This document shows, piece by piece, positions 12,933-25,009 of a stretch of 64,000 nt of DNA. The stretch is from Sipunculus nudus. Lineage: Eukaryota; Annelida; Sipuncula; Golfingiida; Sipunculidae. Both the position numbers and the translations under genes were made by a program. The notes under the pieces were generated by a model. The model saw only the letters and a program-made list of their open reading frames with translations, was not told where the DNA came from and made no database searches. The first letter of the stretch is position 1, and each line of letters begins with the position of its first letter. Where the stretch lies: NCBI GenBank assembly GCA_026874595.1, contig CM049321.1, forward strand, positions 3,708,979 through 3,772,978, read 5' to 3'.

Positions 12933-13198
12933 AAGTATATAAAGCCTGGCTGGTTAGGTTTGAACTGCTTATTTCAATGTATATCAAATTTGAACAACAT
13001 AAAATCTTCTTTAGTGAAAAATAAATTATATTCAAAATAATTCTATGTACCATGATTCAGTAGGACTGCATATAAATGATGCAGCATGAGCCAAAGGTTT
13101 ATTTAATATATTGTGGGAATTAAGAAAAAATACAAAAAGAACTGCAAAATTCCCCTAGTCTAGTTGCTTCCGCCAGGAGGGTATATATGCTCATTTAC

Positions 13199-13200
<2 letters not shown>

Positions 13201-13230
<30 letters not shown>

Positions 13231-13231
13231 G
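13201..13231. repeat. (GT)n(AT)n microsatellite
   Basis: A GT run of about ten units passes into five AT units. Confidence 0.9.
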
Positions 13232-13747
13232 TGTTTGTATGTTAGTTAAAACCTAAATCACGCAGTCTCAAAAGGAACCTCATGAGATTCTGAGAGCATA
13301 TTGGAAATTGCCCTATGAATAATTGTTTGAATTGTTGTGTGATTTCGGAACATGATCCGAATAATGGATATGAATTCAAGCATGGTGTTTGCAACATCCC
13401 ATGACATGGACCCCCACCGACGTGGCTTGCATTCCTCAGAATGCAGATTTCTTTTGATATATTTATTGGGCTGTTTTCCATAGGCCTACTTCAGGATGTA
13501 TCGTCGGTGAGGGGATTGCCAAGGGACAAGGAAGACATGATCTGGTATATTTTTATTGGTGGGGGACAAAGCTCATTTGGTCAACTTCACTTATCAATGG
13601 AATACAAACACATATTTTACATCTGAGATGTTTTCTTTAATAAATCTATAGTTTTGTCATACATATATTTTCTCCAAAAACTGGTCGTTCTGAGAAACCT
13701 TCCATACTGAGAAAACTTGAAAAGATTTTGCATATGTAAGATGCCTC

Positions 13748-13751
<4 letters not shown>

Positions 13752-13788
<37 letters not shown>
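13752..13788. repeat. (GA)n microsatellite
   Basis: Uninterrupted GA run just outside the 3' end of the minus-strand LINE remnant. Confidence 0.95.
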
Positions 13789-13791
<3 letters not shown>

Positions 13792-13794
13792 GCA

Positions 13795-14510
13795 AATCTA
13801 ACCTTGAAGACGATGAGGGAAGATTTTGTCAACAATGATTTGGTCGGATTCATTGATGACTTTTGCTGTTATGTTTTTCAGACAGTTGTCCGCTATCTTA
13901 GTTCTGGTTTTATTTGTAACAAGGATATCTTTATGTCTTGTGTCATGTTTGTGTGTCATGGTCCTTGTTGAAAAATAAAATGTTTGTAAATATTTTAGTA
14001 GCACTTCATGACAGTAATTAAAGTTAAATTGTAATATATTTAGTCTGAAGATGTCATTAATTTTAGGATTTTTTATTATTTAAAATGTCTTGTGTCATTA
14101 TTGTGTGTCATGGTCCTTGTCGAAAAATTAAATGTTTGAAAATATTTTGGTAGCGATTCATGACAGTAATTATAGTAAAATATTAATATATTTGGTCTGA
14201 AGATGTCATTAATTTTTAGGATTTTTTTTTATTATTTAAAATGTCTTGTGTCATTTTTGTGTGTCATGGTCCTTTTGAAAAATTTAAAGTTTTGTAAATA
14301 TTTTGGTAGCGCTTCCTAAGAGTAATAAAAGTAAAATTTTAATAAATTTGGTCCGAAGATGCCATTAATTTTTAGCATTTTTAATGATTTTAAAAAAATT
14401 GCTTTAGTGTGGGTATTATATTTGCTATTTGTGATAATTCTTATGGATTTTTTTAGTTTCTCTTGTCTATAAATATCAGAGCCCCATGTAAGAATTCCAT
14501 GATATCCCAT
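13795..14510 (-). pseudogene. LINE RT C-terminal remnant with internal triplication
   Basis: On the minus strand, 14510 to 14316 reads YHGILTWGSD, then KLKKSIRIITNSKYNTHT, then LKMLKINGIFGPNLLKFYF. This is the thumb/C-terminal signature of CR1/Jockey-type LINE reverse transcriptases ('WG....l.klQkkaiRii....y..ht.....l.iL.i...f.l....f'). Further down (14004 to 13798) it reads LLKYLQTFYFSTRTMTHKHDTR, RTKIADNCLKN and DKIFPHRLQG, the typical last part of such ORFs. Between them a segment of about 155 bp occurs three times in tandem (13933-14396) with frame breaks. The catalytic RT core is missing; this is a dead fragment. Confidence 0.75.
13933..14396. repeat. three tandem copies of a ~155-bp unit
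   Basis: ATGTCTTGTGTCAT recurs at 13933, 14085 and 14241, each time followed by GTGTGTCATGGTCCTT and later by GATGTCATTAATTTT or a variant of it. Spacing is 152 and 156 bp. The unit is part of the LINE C-terminal coding region, so this is an internal expansion of a retrotransposon fragment. Confidence 0.9.
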
Positions 14511-14519
14511 ACATAAGGG

Positions 14520-16235
14520 GGGGGGGGGGTCTCGTACACCGCCTAACCCCTTTCATGTGTGAACGTTGATATGAACGCAAAAAAAACACGACTGACAACA
14601 ACATAAATTCTTTATGAATTGTGGACTAAGGGGGAAATAGTATAGCTGTAGCGTAAGACTTTATTAAGTTGTATTGTTCGTATTTGTAACGTGTACTGAC
14701 ACATTATCACGTTGAGTATTCTCTATGAGTATGTGAATCATAACTAAAAGTAACCAAGCCCCAGCTTGCACGTAGGAATACAGTTCATTTCAAAGCGACA
14801 TTCTGCACCGAAGGAGTGGCCACGAATATAATGAAAATACTGTGCAAAACAAGTGGGTGTGTCAACAATCACATAACCTGATCATGACTTACAGTAAACG
14901 CTGCCCAGCTGTGCCATATAGTAAACAATAAAATTATATTAAAGTCAATTTATATCGCATTAAGCGCTTTACAGTCTCCATATGACTTCGTCAGATATTG
15001 GATTTCCATTCGAATCTCTAGACGAGATGACGTTCCGATGCAGGCCGACATCCTTTAACCATTTACCATAATATGGTATTAGTCCTGTATTTACTTGAGT
15101 TGAAGATGTGCTCCATTCACCAATTTAAGAGAAACTGTAATAAAACTCACATTTTTGAAACCATAGTCTGCATATGGGAAATATTATTATTTGTTCAGAA
15201 TTTTATCGTTGTGCATTGCAGGCTACCCAATATAGTTTAGAAAATAGTATACAGTTTTGCTGCTTGTTTATGTGTGAATTGGGGTAATCGTTTTGCGATC
15301 AGACACAACCGTGGTTCATTAATGCCTTTTTTTCACGAATCTGCATGAGAGGTTTGTTCAAGCCAAGACGCACATGTGTGTCCATTAACCAAAAATAATG
15401 AACATATTTGGGCCTTGTTTATTACAAGCCGCTTTTTTACAACTTGCACACCTGCAAGATTAAGAAAGTATATAAACCCTCTACTCTGGCTGGTTGGCAG
15501 AAGCACGGGAGGTGACGTTAGAGCAGTGAGTAGAACACACGTATACGTGTTGGCTGACAAGATAAGCAAACTGACAGACGGGAAGCAACACATCATAGCC
15601 GGTATTTTGATTTGACTTCCTGAAGGTAGGATGACTTCTCTTCGCATAGCTGATCCTTAGAAGGTATAAGTTAGTTAGATACAATTTCACACGCTGACAA
15701 AGGAAGCAAACATCACAGTCGGTATTTTGGTTTGTCATCCTCCATCTCTTTGTACAGTCAGCTGATCATTAGTAGGTGTAATCTGTAAAAGAAGGAGTAA
15801 CCAAACGGCGGTTTAGTAAAAGTGTATGAGATAAGCAACTCTGGGGGATTAGTTAAAAATCCCCCTTGTCTACTGGGTGTAATATGTCGCCGTTTCAGCG
15901 ATGGTCCTGTTGGTTGTAAATCGCTCTTCCGCCAGGTCTCGTTTTAAATTAAAACAAACCTTTTCCGGTAAGGCAATGTGAGACGGCCGGGGACTAATTG
16001 TCTTAATTAAATGTAAAATTAATGTAATATAATAATAATAATAATAAAATACATTTTTCGGAAACACCTTTTGTTTACCTTTCACATGCGTATGCTTACA
16101 TAATTATTTTGGGAAGTCCTTACCATAAATAAAAACACCCATGTGTATGTAATTTGCCATGCTATAATTCTTATCCATCATTTTAAATGGAATGCATTTA
16201 TACCTACGCTGCTGGTGTTTTTAAAAGCCCTGGTG
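14520..16235. other. no gene recognised; imperfect direct repeat near 15.6 kb
   Basis: No supportable gene. Around 15573-15675 and 15693-15785 two stretches share GGAAGCAA, CATCA, the core CGGTATTTTG, TTTG and AGCTGATC, indicating an old local duplication of about 100 bp. Confidence 0.45.
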
Positions 16236-16239
16236 TATT

Positions 16240-16575
16240 GTGAGTGGCGGATTTTGACTTAACCAGCCGAGTTGTTCTTCGTGAGTCCGATTCTCCGAGC
16301 GTTATCCTTCTATAATTCGCTAGTAAGGCACGGTCACCAATAGAGGGCGGGGTTTCGGGGGTTTTGCGGTGGAATTACCAATATTTGGGGACGATTACGC
16401 ATCCAGGACCCGCAGATGCAGTAATTACTTAGCCTGGTTGACGCCAGAATATAAAATGACAGGAAGTGTGTGATACTACCCTGCCATGTAGTCCGAAACA
16501 GGAATGGAATTCTGAAATTGTACATTTATGTAATTAAATAATAATTAAAAACAGAGGCAGTTACCTCCACACAAA
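16240..16575 (+). mobile_element. SINE copy (family 1)
   Basis: A degenerate tRNA-like head with a B-box-like GTGAGTCCGATTCTCC (about 16281) is followed by the family body: TTTCGGGGG, CCAGGACCCGCAGATGC, TAGCCTGGTTGACGCCAG and TAGTCCGAAACAGGAATGG. The tail is the terminal hairpin GAGGCAGTTACCTCC and then an A-run. It aligns along its length with the copy at 21.2 kb, with an internal deletion. Confidence 0.8.
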
Positions 16576-17387
16576 AAAAAAATTAAAAAAGAATGTTTGT
16601 TGGTCAGATTATTACCATCTGGCAGCTTTTCATAATTTGTCATGTAGATGAAAGGACACTTCGTTTTAAATTTAAGTTTTATATCTTTAGGAAACGGATA
16701 AATGTTAATTTGAATTTGACAGAAGATACTGCAGTGAGCGAAGCCTTTTAGAGGACAAGATGTAAAATGTCACAGGCAAAGTAATGAAAAGAAATTCTCA
16801 CCACACAAACATTACAATAAACTCAAAAATGAAAAGACAATAAATAATTTCAACATATTGTACTTGGTCAAAGCAAAGTAACGGAAAACTGAAATATGAC
16901 ATTAGATCAGCTCTTTTGATATCGCCGCTCAATTAAACTGACTGAGAGATATTATGTGTCTTGTCTTTGTCTTTTATATACATTCCTAAAATCATCAGTC
17001 CTCTAAAAGGGGACGTTTATAATAGAGATCCGTAGTGTTTCTATCAGCATATGTCGCCATTAAACTAGAGGGGACACGTAAATTGTCTATGGGTTTCAAA
17101 CTCTCGGGCGGTGACCACAAATATCGGCATTTTGTTCCTCTACACATATTCACTGGTTCCAATGCATACTGCAATCTAGGCCATGACAAGAATTGTGCAA
17201 GAATGTGCAATGAAACAAGAAATGGCCCGTTCTTTGGTAGAACTGTTAGTTTAATAATGGATACCATTCCGGTATACCAACACGAATGAACTGCGTAACA
17301 CGGTTCAATATCAAATGCATTTATCTGGGAAAAGAAATCAAAATTTGAATTCTCTCAGGCCATAAAGTTAAGAGAGCAAACGTCCAG

Positions 17388-17594
17388 CAGGGGCGCATTC
17401 AGGATTTAGCAAAGGGGTCAAAACCAGGAGGACGAAAAACAAAGAATTACAAAAAGTCGCAAGGTCAGGAAAGGGGGGAGGGGGGGGGGTTCCAGATGGC
17501 GAAAATTGGCCTGAAACCCTCAAAATATATTTGCAGCGGCTGGAAAAGAGGGCCGGGGAGGGGGCAGGGTCCACTTCCGCTTGATCCGCTTCTG
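17388..17594. mobile_element. 207-bp MITE-like element with terminal inverted repeats
   Basis: The ends are imperfect inverted repeats: CAGGGGCGCATTCAGGAT at the left, and the reverse complement of the right end reads CAGAAGCGGATCAAG. TCCAG occurs immediately outside both ends (17383-17387 and 17595-17599), consistent with a 5-bp target-site duplication. The interior is G-rich and non-coding. Short elements with CAGGGGCGGATCCAGG-type ends are widespread in animal genomes (from memory). The minus-strand frame with a Pro run across it is not a gene. Confidence 0.65.
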
Positions 17595-17639
17595 TCCAGG
17601 TAGACTTATTTAACTTTGGATTAGAGTTATTCAATCAGT

Positions 17640-20500
17640 TAAACCAGACCTGTAATTCCTGAGACTGTTACACGGACAAGTAATAGTGGTGTACAACTAC
17701 AACTGAAACAGGGTTTTTGATAGTTATATTTTAATGACTGATAGAGTTTGAAGTGTAAGTTTGACACTTGTAACTTGAGTCCGACCATGGCTAAGTTTAA
17801 TTTGACAAAGTCACTAAATCATATGTAAATATGTCTCTCTGTATGCAGGAGAGTATGTTGACTATTTAACTTTATTATGGATGAAGCTGCTATAGTTTGT
17901 CTTTCCTGGAATGGTGTTGGAATATGTTATACCATATAATACCATCTAAAACCATTTCTTTGAACTATTATAGTTTATGCATGATCATTTTAATTTTTTT
18001 TTATTTCTCACACTCGAAACCCTGTATTTTCCAGGCTGAATCATTATCTTATTGGTATATATAATTAAGAGTGTCAAAGGTCAAACTTATAAAAATAAAA
18101 GTTCATCACAATCCAAGAGTAAGCCTTTTTTTCTACATTGAACATATGATACCTCGTCATATGCTGTTCATTTGATGGAGTCTGTATCACAAAATATATC
18201 ATGCGCAGAGTATTTGCTTTGAAACAACTCTAATCCAACACGTTTCAAAATGCTATACCTAAGCCCTTCACTGCATTTACACCTTCGCTTTCTGAGTATT
18301 CTGAAGCCTCTGTGCATCGTTAGGAAAGGACAGTGCAAAAATTGCTTTGCCAAGAACCCCTAATAAATCGTACCTTCTTTTAGTGTTACTTGAACTGTGT
18401 GCTGGGAGGATGACCCCTTCTCTTTTTCCAGTTACTTCCTAATAAGTCGTACCCACTTTTAAACCGTTGTCCAAGTACATCGTACACGGAAGCATTTTTT
18501 TCCTCAACTGTCGTGTACCTTCACCTCAAGAATACAGATGCCTCAAATACGACGGGTGAGACTGATGAATTTATTCTGATTTGGGAGTTCATTGCTCAAT
18601 TATAAATTTGAAGAGGCCTTTGGCAAGATTGGTATAATATTACATATCTGTTGTGTTTCCCTCCATCAATTCATAGGTTGATAGATGGAAACTAATGAAA
18701 CCTTCAGCTGAATAACATGGTTTACATATCGGTTTAACATTTCTCAATGCGGAAACAGGTTTGGCGGTATATAACAAATAAATAAACAAGCCTATTTTTA
18801 CATTTATATGAAAAGACATTTCCCTCTACATGAAGTATTCCATGAAACATTACATACACTAATTAAAAAATGTGAAGAATGCATGACACCAGGGAAAACA
18901 GCACAAAAATGGATTCATATGAATATGATTAAATGATTAAATTGGGTAATAATACTGAAGGTAAAAGTTTTCCTAATTGTATTTTCTGTTTCTCTCACAC
19001 TGTGATTAAATAAGGTGCATGCTAATCTTTGACACCGTATCGTGACCAATGCTTCACATTACCGGCCTGTGAAAATGCTGTTCGGTTTCTTGATTAAGTG
19101 CCTATATTTTCATGTGTGTGTGATATTTAACGCTACTCATTTGACACTGCAGTCATATAAAAATAAAAATTATGTAATTTTGGGATCCTCATAACTTTAA
19201 AATTTGCCAACCCACGTGGTATCTATCACCCACTCTGGCTAAAGAAATATTAAGAGATACAGGCCTAATGTACATCAATCTGTCCCGGCAGGTAGAGTCT
19301 CACTTCGAAGTACTTTTCTGTTGTACTTCCATTCCCTTTTCACACCCAGTCATCGCAAAAATACTCAAGCGCCAATTTGGGGCTACCTCATTGAGTACAG
19401 ACTAAAATGTATATCATAAATGTCATTTTTAGCACAAACCACGTGATGCATATTTTGTAAATATGCCAAGGCACATTTATAAGTCTATGTGAAACAATAA
19501 TGAAAATTATGAAATATACTTCCAGTGCTTTTTTTTCCAGCCTTATTTAATAACTTCCCATTGCAAATAAAGCATCCAATTATGACTTCTCGATAGATGC
19601 TTCCATATTTCTTTACGATATAGATCGTATTCATGGTTGATTTTGAACTTATATAATGCAAGCCTGTAACCAGTATCTGAGCTCTTTTGTTGATAACTGT
19701 TAACCAAGATTTTGGCCCAATGTGTTCTTACATTTTCCTATAATGACAGATAATACAGCCAGTGAGGCCTCTCAAGTAAGGAGATGGCGATCAATTATCC
19801 TAAAATATTAGCTGTACTCTTCAGTCGCCCCTACAACAGGCTAAACATTTTTTTTTATATTTCAATGATAAAATGTAAAAACATTAAATTAATTTCAAAT
19901 CTCTTGTTGAAAAAAATATTGATACAGACTTTTTTGTGCATATTGCTTAAACATTAATTTTACTTCATCTCAGGTAATTTTTCGTCTGACACCTGGGTTT
20001 ACCTTGGCTGTACAAATGGCTTTTGTTATTGCTTGATAATTTTACAGTGAGTTAAAGCTTCTAAAGTTTAGTTATTGTTGTTTTATTAATGGCACTGTCT
20101 TCTTAAATATCCTCAGTCGTTTCTCTATACTTATTGTGGACATTTCAAAGTTAAGTTATTGTTATTAACAACAAATCAATGACACGTGAATATATCAATG
20201 TTTTATCAATTACAGCCAGCTTTTCAGCTGCCCTTTATGTAGTTTTAATGTGATTTATCGCAGTCTCATATAAAGGAATTGCAAGTAGTTTCTGCCGAAG
20301 ATAAATGTACAATGCCTCTGTGATGGATGTAAATTTTTTTATCGACAAAGTGTTGGTTGAATCTGGGCAAAAGGTAAATAGGGCAATCGCTGCAAAAGGA
20401 CACTGAAAACTTTTTTGAGTGACATGCCACGATGTGTGCTTGGTAAATGTGTTTGATTGAATGTTATAAACACGTCGATATGAAAAAAGATCAACTTCGC
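17640..20500. other. no gene recognised
   Basis: About 2.9 kb of AT-rich sequence in which I find neither a splice-bounded exon nor a repeat motif on either strand. Confidence 0.5.
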
Positions 20501-21171
20501 GTTTTGTGGTCTCTGTTTATGAAAGGCCTGTATACTTAAGTATAATGTCTTTCAATATGAGAGGCGTAAACAACTACAACAAACGCAGACAAGTGTTTAA
20601 TTGGCTGCAGCAAAAAGATCATAGAATAATATTTTTGCAGGAAACTCATAGTTCTCCTGCTGCTGCTGCTCAATGGAGAACAGAATGGGGACACACCCTT
20701 ATTTTTAATCATGGCAGGTTCAATGCCATATGACATTAACGATAAAGAACAGAATGTTACATGAAAAACACAATATGTATAAAGTTGAAGATATAAGGAT
20801 TATTATAATTGACATTAGTATTGGAAAAGTGTGGTTAAACTTAACAAATATATATATGGACCAACTCCAAATATAGAGAATGATTTTTTTTTTTCAAACA
20901 TTTTTAATAAAATTTTAAAACAACCATAACTGCAGTAATGTAAAAGATATTTGGAATAGGTTTACAAATACAGTATATAATAGAACAAGTAAATACACCA
21001 CAAGAAACCAGGTAATTCAGTCACTCATGAACGGATGGACGAATTAGATCTAATTGACATATGGCGATATCTTAATCCAAATAAAATCAGTACACCATGA
21101 TGCGCCGAATCAATAACTACACCACTAATAGGTTAGATTATTTTCTTTTATCTAGAGATCTTATTAAATCA

Positions 21172-21538
21172 GGAGTGGAGCGCAGGGCTCAAAGCCGTGA
21201 TCGTGAGTTCGAATCTCAGCCGAGCCGGTGAGATTTTTCACGGTGGCCCCCACCAAGGGTGAGCGATCTGCGGGCTTAATGGGGAGAATGTACCCATCAG
21301 TCGTGTTTCCCTCACAAACGAGTGCGCCTTTCGGGGGTTCCTCGGTGTTATGACCCAGCAATGGGGATGAGATACAACCAGGACCCGCAGGAGTAATTCA
21401 TCGAGCCTGGTTGACTCCAGAAAATCTTGTGTAAGCCCCTGTCACGTAGTCCGAAATCGGAATGGTATTCTGCAGATGTACATATTTAGTGTAAGCAAGC
21501 ACTAAAAAATGGAGGCGGTTACCTCCACCAAAAAAAAT
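21172..21538 (+). mobile_element. SINE copy (family 1), best preserved, inside LINE remnant
   Basis: A tRNA-like head contains a B box (GTGAGTTCGAATCTCAGCC, about 21205). The body then runs through GAGATTTTTCACGGTGGCC, GTTTCCCTCACAAACGAG, GCGCCTTTCGGGGGTTCC, CAGGACCCGCAGGAG, GAGCCTGGTTGACTCC and CACGTAGTCCGAAATCGG. It ends in the hairpin GGAGGCGGTTACCTCC followed by an A-rich tail. This copy serves as reference for the others in the window. It interrupts the LINE between endonuclease and RT, so it inserted later than the LINE. Confidence 0.85.
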
Positions 21539-21816
21539 TAAATATACAAAATGTTCATATATATAACCTGGTTTTAAAACTGATGCCTCAGCTGTCGATA
21601 TAAATATCACATACTCCCAAAACCAGAGATCTCCTGGATTCTGGAAATTTAATGTTTCATTTTTGAAAGGATGAAGAATTTGTTAACAAAAAAAAAAAAA
21701 CTGTATACAGACAACAGTAGAAAGAAACTAAGGATGCACATCCAGCCTTCCTATTGGACACCATGAACATGGCAATAAGAAGAACAAGTATTTGTAATGG
21801 TATCATATTGCAGAAA

Positions 21817-22328
21817 TTCATCAAAAATCAGATATCTGAATTAGAACAAGATTTGATGAAATAAAAAAATGCTATTATTCAGAATGAAGACACACAAAAG
21901 GAAGTTAAATAATTAGAATAAAAACTAAATAAACTCACTGAAGACAAAACTAAAGTTGCTATTATTAGTAGTAATGTCAGATGGTTCGGAGAAAGTGAGA
22001 AATCAACAAAATGTTTTTTTTTTTAATTTAGAAAAACGCAACTTCAATAAAAAAGTAACAAGCAGGACCAGTATTAGTAATGTTTCATAAAACAGAAATC
22101 CATTAAAAATCAGATATCTGAATTAGAACAAAGATTTATAAAATAGAAAAAATGCTATTATTCAGAAAGAAAACACACAAAAGGAAGTCAAAGAATTAGA
22201 ATAAAAGCTTAATAAACTCAATGAAGACAAAACTAAAGTTGCTATTATTAGTAGTAAATTCAGATGGTATGGAGAAGGTGAGAAATAAAAAAAATATTTT
22301 TTGAATTTGGAGAAACGCAACTTCAATC
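21817..22328 (+). repeat. direct duplication inside the LINE remnant
   Basis: Segments 21817-22049 and 22097-22328 are clearly homologous: both contain CAGATATCTGAATTAGAACA, ATGCTATTATTCAGAA and GTTGCTATTATTAGTAGTAA. They encode the same endonuclease-RT linker twice. The copies have since diverged by substitutions and small indels. Confidence 0.9.
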
Positions 22329-23129
22329 AACATTAATTAGCTATTTGAACATAAATGGTAAAATAATATCAGATCGAACGTTACGTATTCGATTATTGAT
22401 AATTAAACAACTATAATCCAATTCATGATGGACATGATAGGTATCCTGAACAGAGAAGTTTGAGAATAATACGGTCCAGGTGTACCATGTAGAAGTATTA
22501 TATTGCTTGTCGTATGTTGTATACAGTCATTATGTTTTTGTTTTGTATTTATTTGTTAAATAAATAAATAAAAACACTAGCTTGCTATGTTCATGACAAA
22601 TGTAACAGTATAATAGGTATACTTAGGGCATACACCATAATTCTGATTATAAATTAATCACTCATCTTAGACTCACGATGACTTTTCATAATTCAATGTA
22701 AGGTTTTCCAAATATTTGTATACATCTGCAAATAAAAAAAAAGGAAACATTAACAGATTATGTGGACTATTTCATTCTGTCGTAGGAAAAACCAACTTGT
22801 TCACAGATAAAGATAACGTCTACAAAAAACTAAAATAACTATTTATTAACCTTCACAGGCCCTGTGGCCACTAATTTTTGGCAGCCAAGACGTATATTAT
22901 GAACAAATATAATTTGGAATGCAAATTCAGCCTGGCTTTGCTACTGGATGGACTAAGCAGTCAGACGGTGGAGGGGTGCCGCAAGGACTATCTCTGTTCG
23001 TTTTGCAAAAAAGGAACTACAGATCATACATATAGTTTTTTTATTGTTTTTTTTTTAACCAAAAAGAAGAACGGGAATATCCTGAACACAAATGAGGGAA
23101 CTTTTTCTTGCTTTCCTTAAGATATTTGA

Positions 23130-24570
23130 GGACGTGACATCCACCAGCAGGTTTATTTTAACCTACACGTTTTCTCTCTTTTCCAACAGGTAAATGCAAG
23201 TTGATATCACACTAGGAATTCAATAAATATCATTTCTACATGCCACCTTTTGTGAAAATAGCAACATCATCATGCGACTTTGATATCAATTTTCGAAAAA
23301 CAGAAAAAAATTCATAATTGGATACCTCAGGCTTACTTAAACATTAAACAGTATATAATGTATACTCGTGATATATACTCTTTCAGTTTTAAAAGAATAC
23401 TCAACTTATGAACTTTTGAACTTTCTATCATACACTTATGAGGACTTTTCATAATCAAATCTTTAGTTTAAATCCACTTAACACATTGAATATAACCGGC
23501 CTCTGCTGTCTCTAAGAAGCTTTCAAAATGCACAGCGAATACTTAATTCATTTTCTGAAAGGAGAAATATTTAAATATTTACCGAGTGTATGAAGACTTT
23601 TCGGTATAATTATAGGAGTGATACGGTGAATTGTCAATGTTAAAGGTAAAGGCCAACAGTCTTACGAGGGCGTGTTAATTACCAAATATATACACCGAGT
23701 GTATTTAAAGGAATAAGAATGACTATGTTTAAGGTCAATATAAACATGATCATAATATATACTGCTAGAGCTTCACAGGAGCCGTAAGAGTTGATCTTGT
23801 GGAGCTGAGAGATATATAAAGAAAAGCAATTCATTTTTAGATATGAATGACTGTAGGGTGTGCTTTGTGGTGACCATAGCAGTAAAACAGAAATAAATAA
23901 GTAAACCAACATAGGTTTATTTCAAATTTCAACAATGAATATCAAAACACATTATAGAGAACTATTTTCTGGACTCAATGTGGTAACGAGAAGACCCGAA
24001 TTTCGCCAGTAATTTATTAACAATAAAAGGACTTTCCTCTCCCCATCCCCAACATAAATACAATCTGATGCAACAAAGAACTTAATCATATAACTTATTT
24101 TGTGTTCCGCCTGGAACGATCATACACCAATGCTAACAACCAACACCTCACCATCAATAAATCACCTAGGAATTTTACAAGCGCTATACCTATGAGGACC
24201 TATTCCGGAATTTATGCGAGTTCGCTGAATAAAACAAAAAGTAATGTTACAAGCTGGGACTGCTTTTGCAGGAGAAACATAGACCTGTTGATGAAGCCTA
24301 ACTAGCCTAGAATTCATTAATCCGTGTGGCTGAGAAATTAATAATGGAATATATTCGTCTTTCGAGTAGGAAAGAACACAGGAACTGGTGTTGGCTTAAC
24401 AATAGCACTCACAAAGAAGAGAGAAATGAGTGACCATCTCATAAAATATCTAACCGATATCGTTTTATTTCATTATAAAAAAATTTTTACAAGAAACTGA
24501 CCTTTTTTAGTCGTTTTATGCTTTGGCAGCTTAGAAGTATAGATGCATAGAAGTAGGTGCAAAAGTATTA
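23130..24570. other. no gene recognised
   Basis: AT-rich sequence with short unsupported frames on both strands. Confidence 0.5.
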
Positions 24571-24575
24571 AAATA

Positions 24576-24577
<2 letters not shown>

Positions 24578-24612
<35 letters not shown>

Positions 24613-24641
24613 TATATACAAATTATATCTACAGATTTTGT

Positions 24642-24706
<65 letters not shown>
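24578..24706. repeat. (TA)n, (TC)n, (TA)n compound microsatellite
   Basis: TA tract 24578-24609, CT tract 24641-24672, TA tract 24673-24706. It borders the element at 24710-24825. Confidence 0.95.
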
Positions 24707-24707
<1 letters not shown>

Positions 24708-24709
24708 CG

Positions 24710-24822
24710 AAGGTAAAGATAAACAGTGACGCCTTTTAGATAGACTAACTAGTTTATTAACCATGAGCTTTCGAAGTACAAAGACTTCCTCGTCAGGTGG
24801 TAAATACGTGGGAACGTGTGAC

Positions 24823-24825
<3 letters not shown>
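24710..24825 (-). mobile_element. short (TA)n-flanked element with hammerhead-like core
   Basis: On the minus strand this reads CCACCTGACGA, then a 17-base stem-loop whose arms GAAGT and ACTTC pair perfectly (24773-24789), then GAAA (24769-24772) and GCTC. CTGANGA, helix, GAAA is the conserved core of hammerhead ribozymes; here one unpaired G precedes stem II. The block then continues to CACTGTTTATCTTTACC and meets the TA tract. Hammerhead motifs are known in Penelope-like elements and in small animal retrozymes, so one of those is my inference. The sequence also aligns with 6507-6610. Confidence 0.55.

Positions 24826-24862
<37 letters not shown>
24826..24862. repeat. (TA)n microsatellite
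   Basis: TA tract on the other side of the hammerhead-like element. Confidence 0.95.
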
Positions 24863-24866
<4 letters not shown>

Positions 24867-25009
24867 TCTTATTAATTTTTATGAACAGAACACACCATGC
24901 AAGGCGAGGGAATCCTTCTCCCGATACTGGTACTGCTAGGTTAGTTTTCTCTTTGCCTTCAAAGCTTAGAAACAAGTCCATGGCTCAAGCTTCAGAGAAT
25001 GGAGGATAA

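Larger units (their letters stand above)
20506..23120 (+). pseudogene. L1/Tx1-like LINE remnant (endonuclease to RT), SINE-interrupted
   Basis: The frame at 20545-20733 encodes MSFNMRGVNNYNKRRQVF, then FLQETHSS and WRTEWG. This is the N-terminus of an APE-type endonuclease of a non-LTR retrotransposon; QETH includes the metal-binding Glu. Further pieces appear in shifted frames: NIYGPTPN (about 20850), DELDLIDIWRYLNPNK (about 21035), then after a SINE insertion the endonuclease-RT linker KVAIISSNVRWFGESEKSTK with NLEKRNFN (about 21950-22050, and again near 22240-22328). GGGVPQGLSLFVL (about 22965-23005) matches the RT motif 'rGvpQGcplSp.LF.L'. Many stops and frameshifts show it is long dead. 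Confidence 0.8.

Noticed and set aside
17035-17289. Overlapping 84- and 90-codon frames on opposite strands
   Set aside because: No recognisable domain, no supporting splice sites or neighbours; I could not choose a strand.
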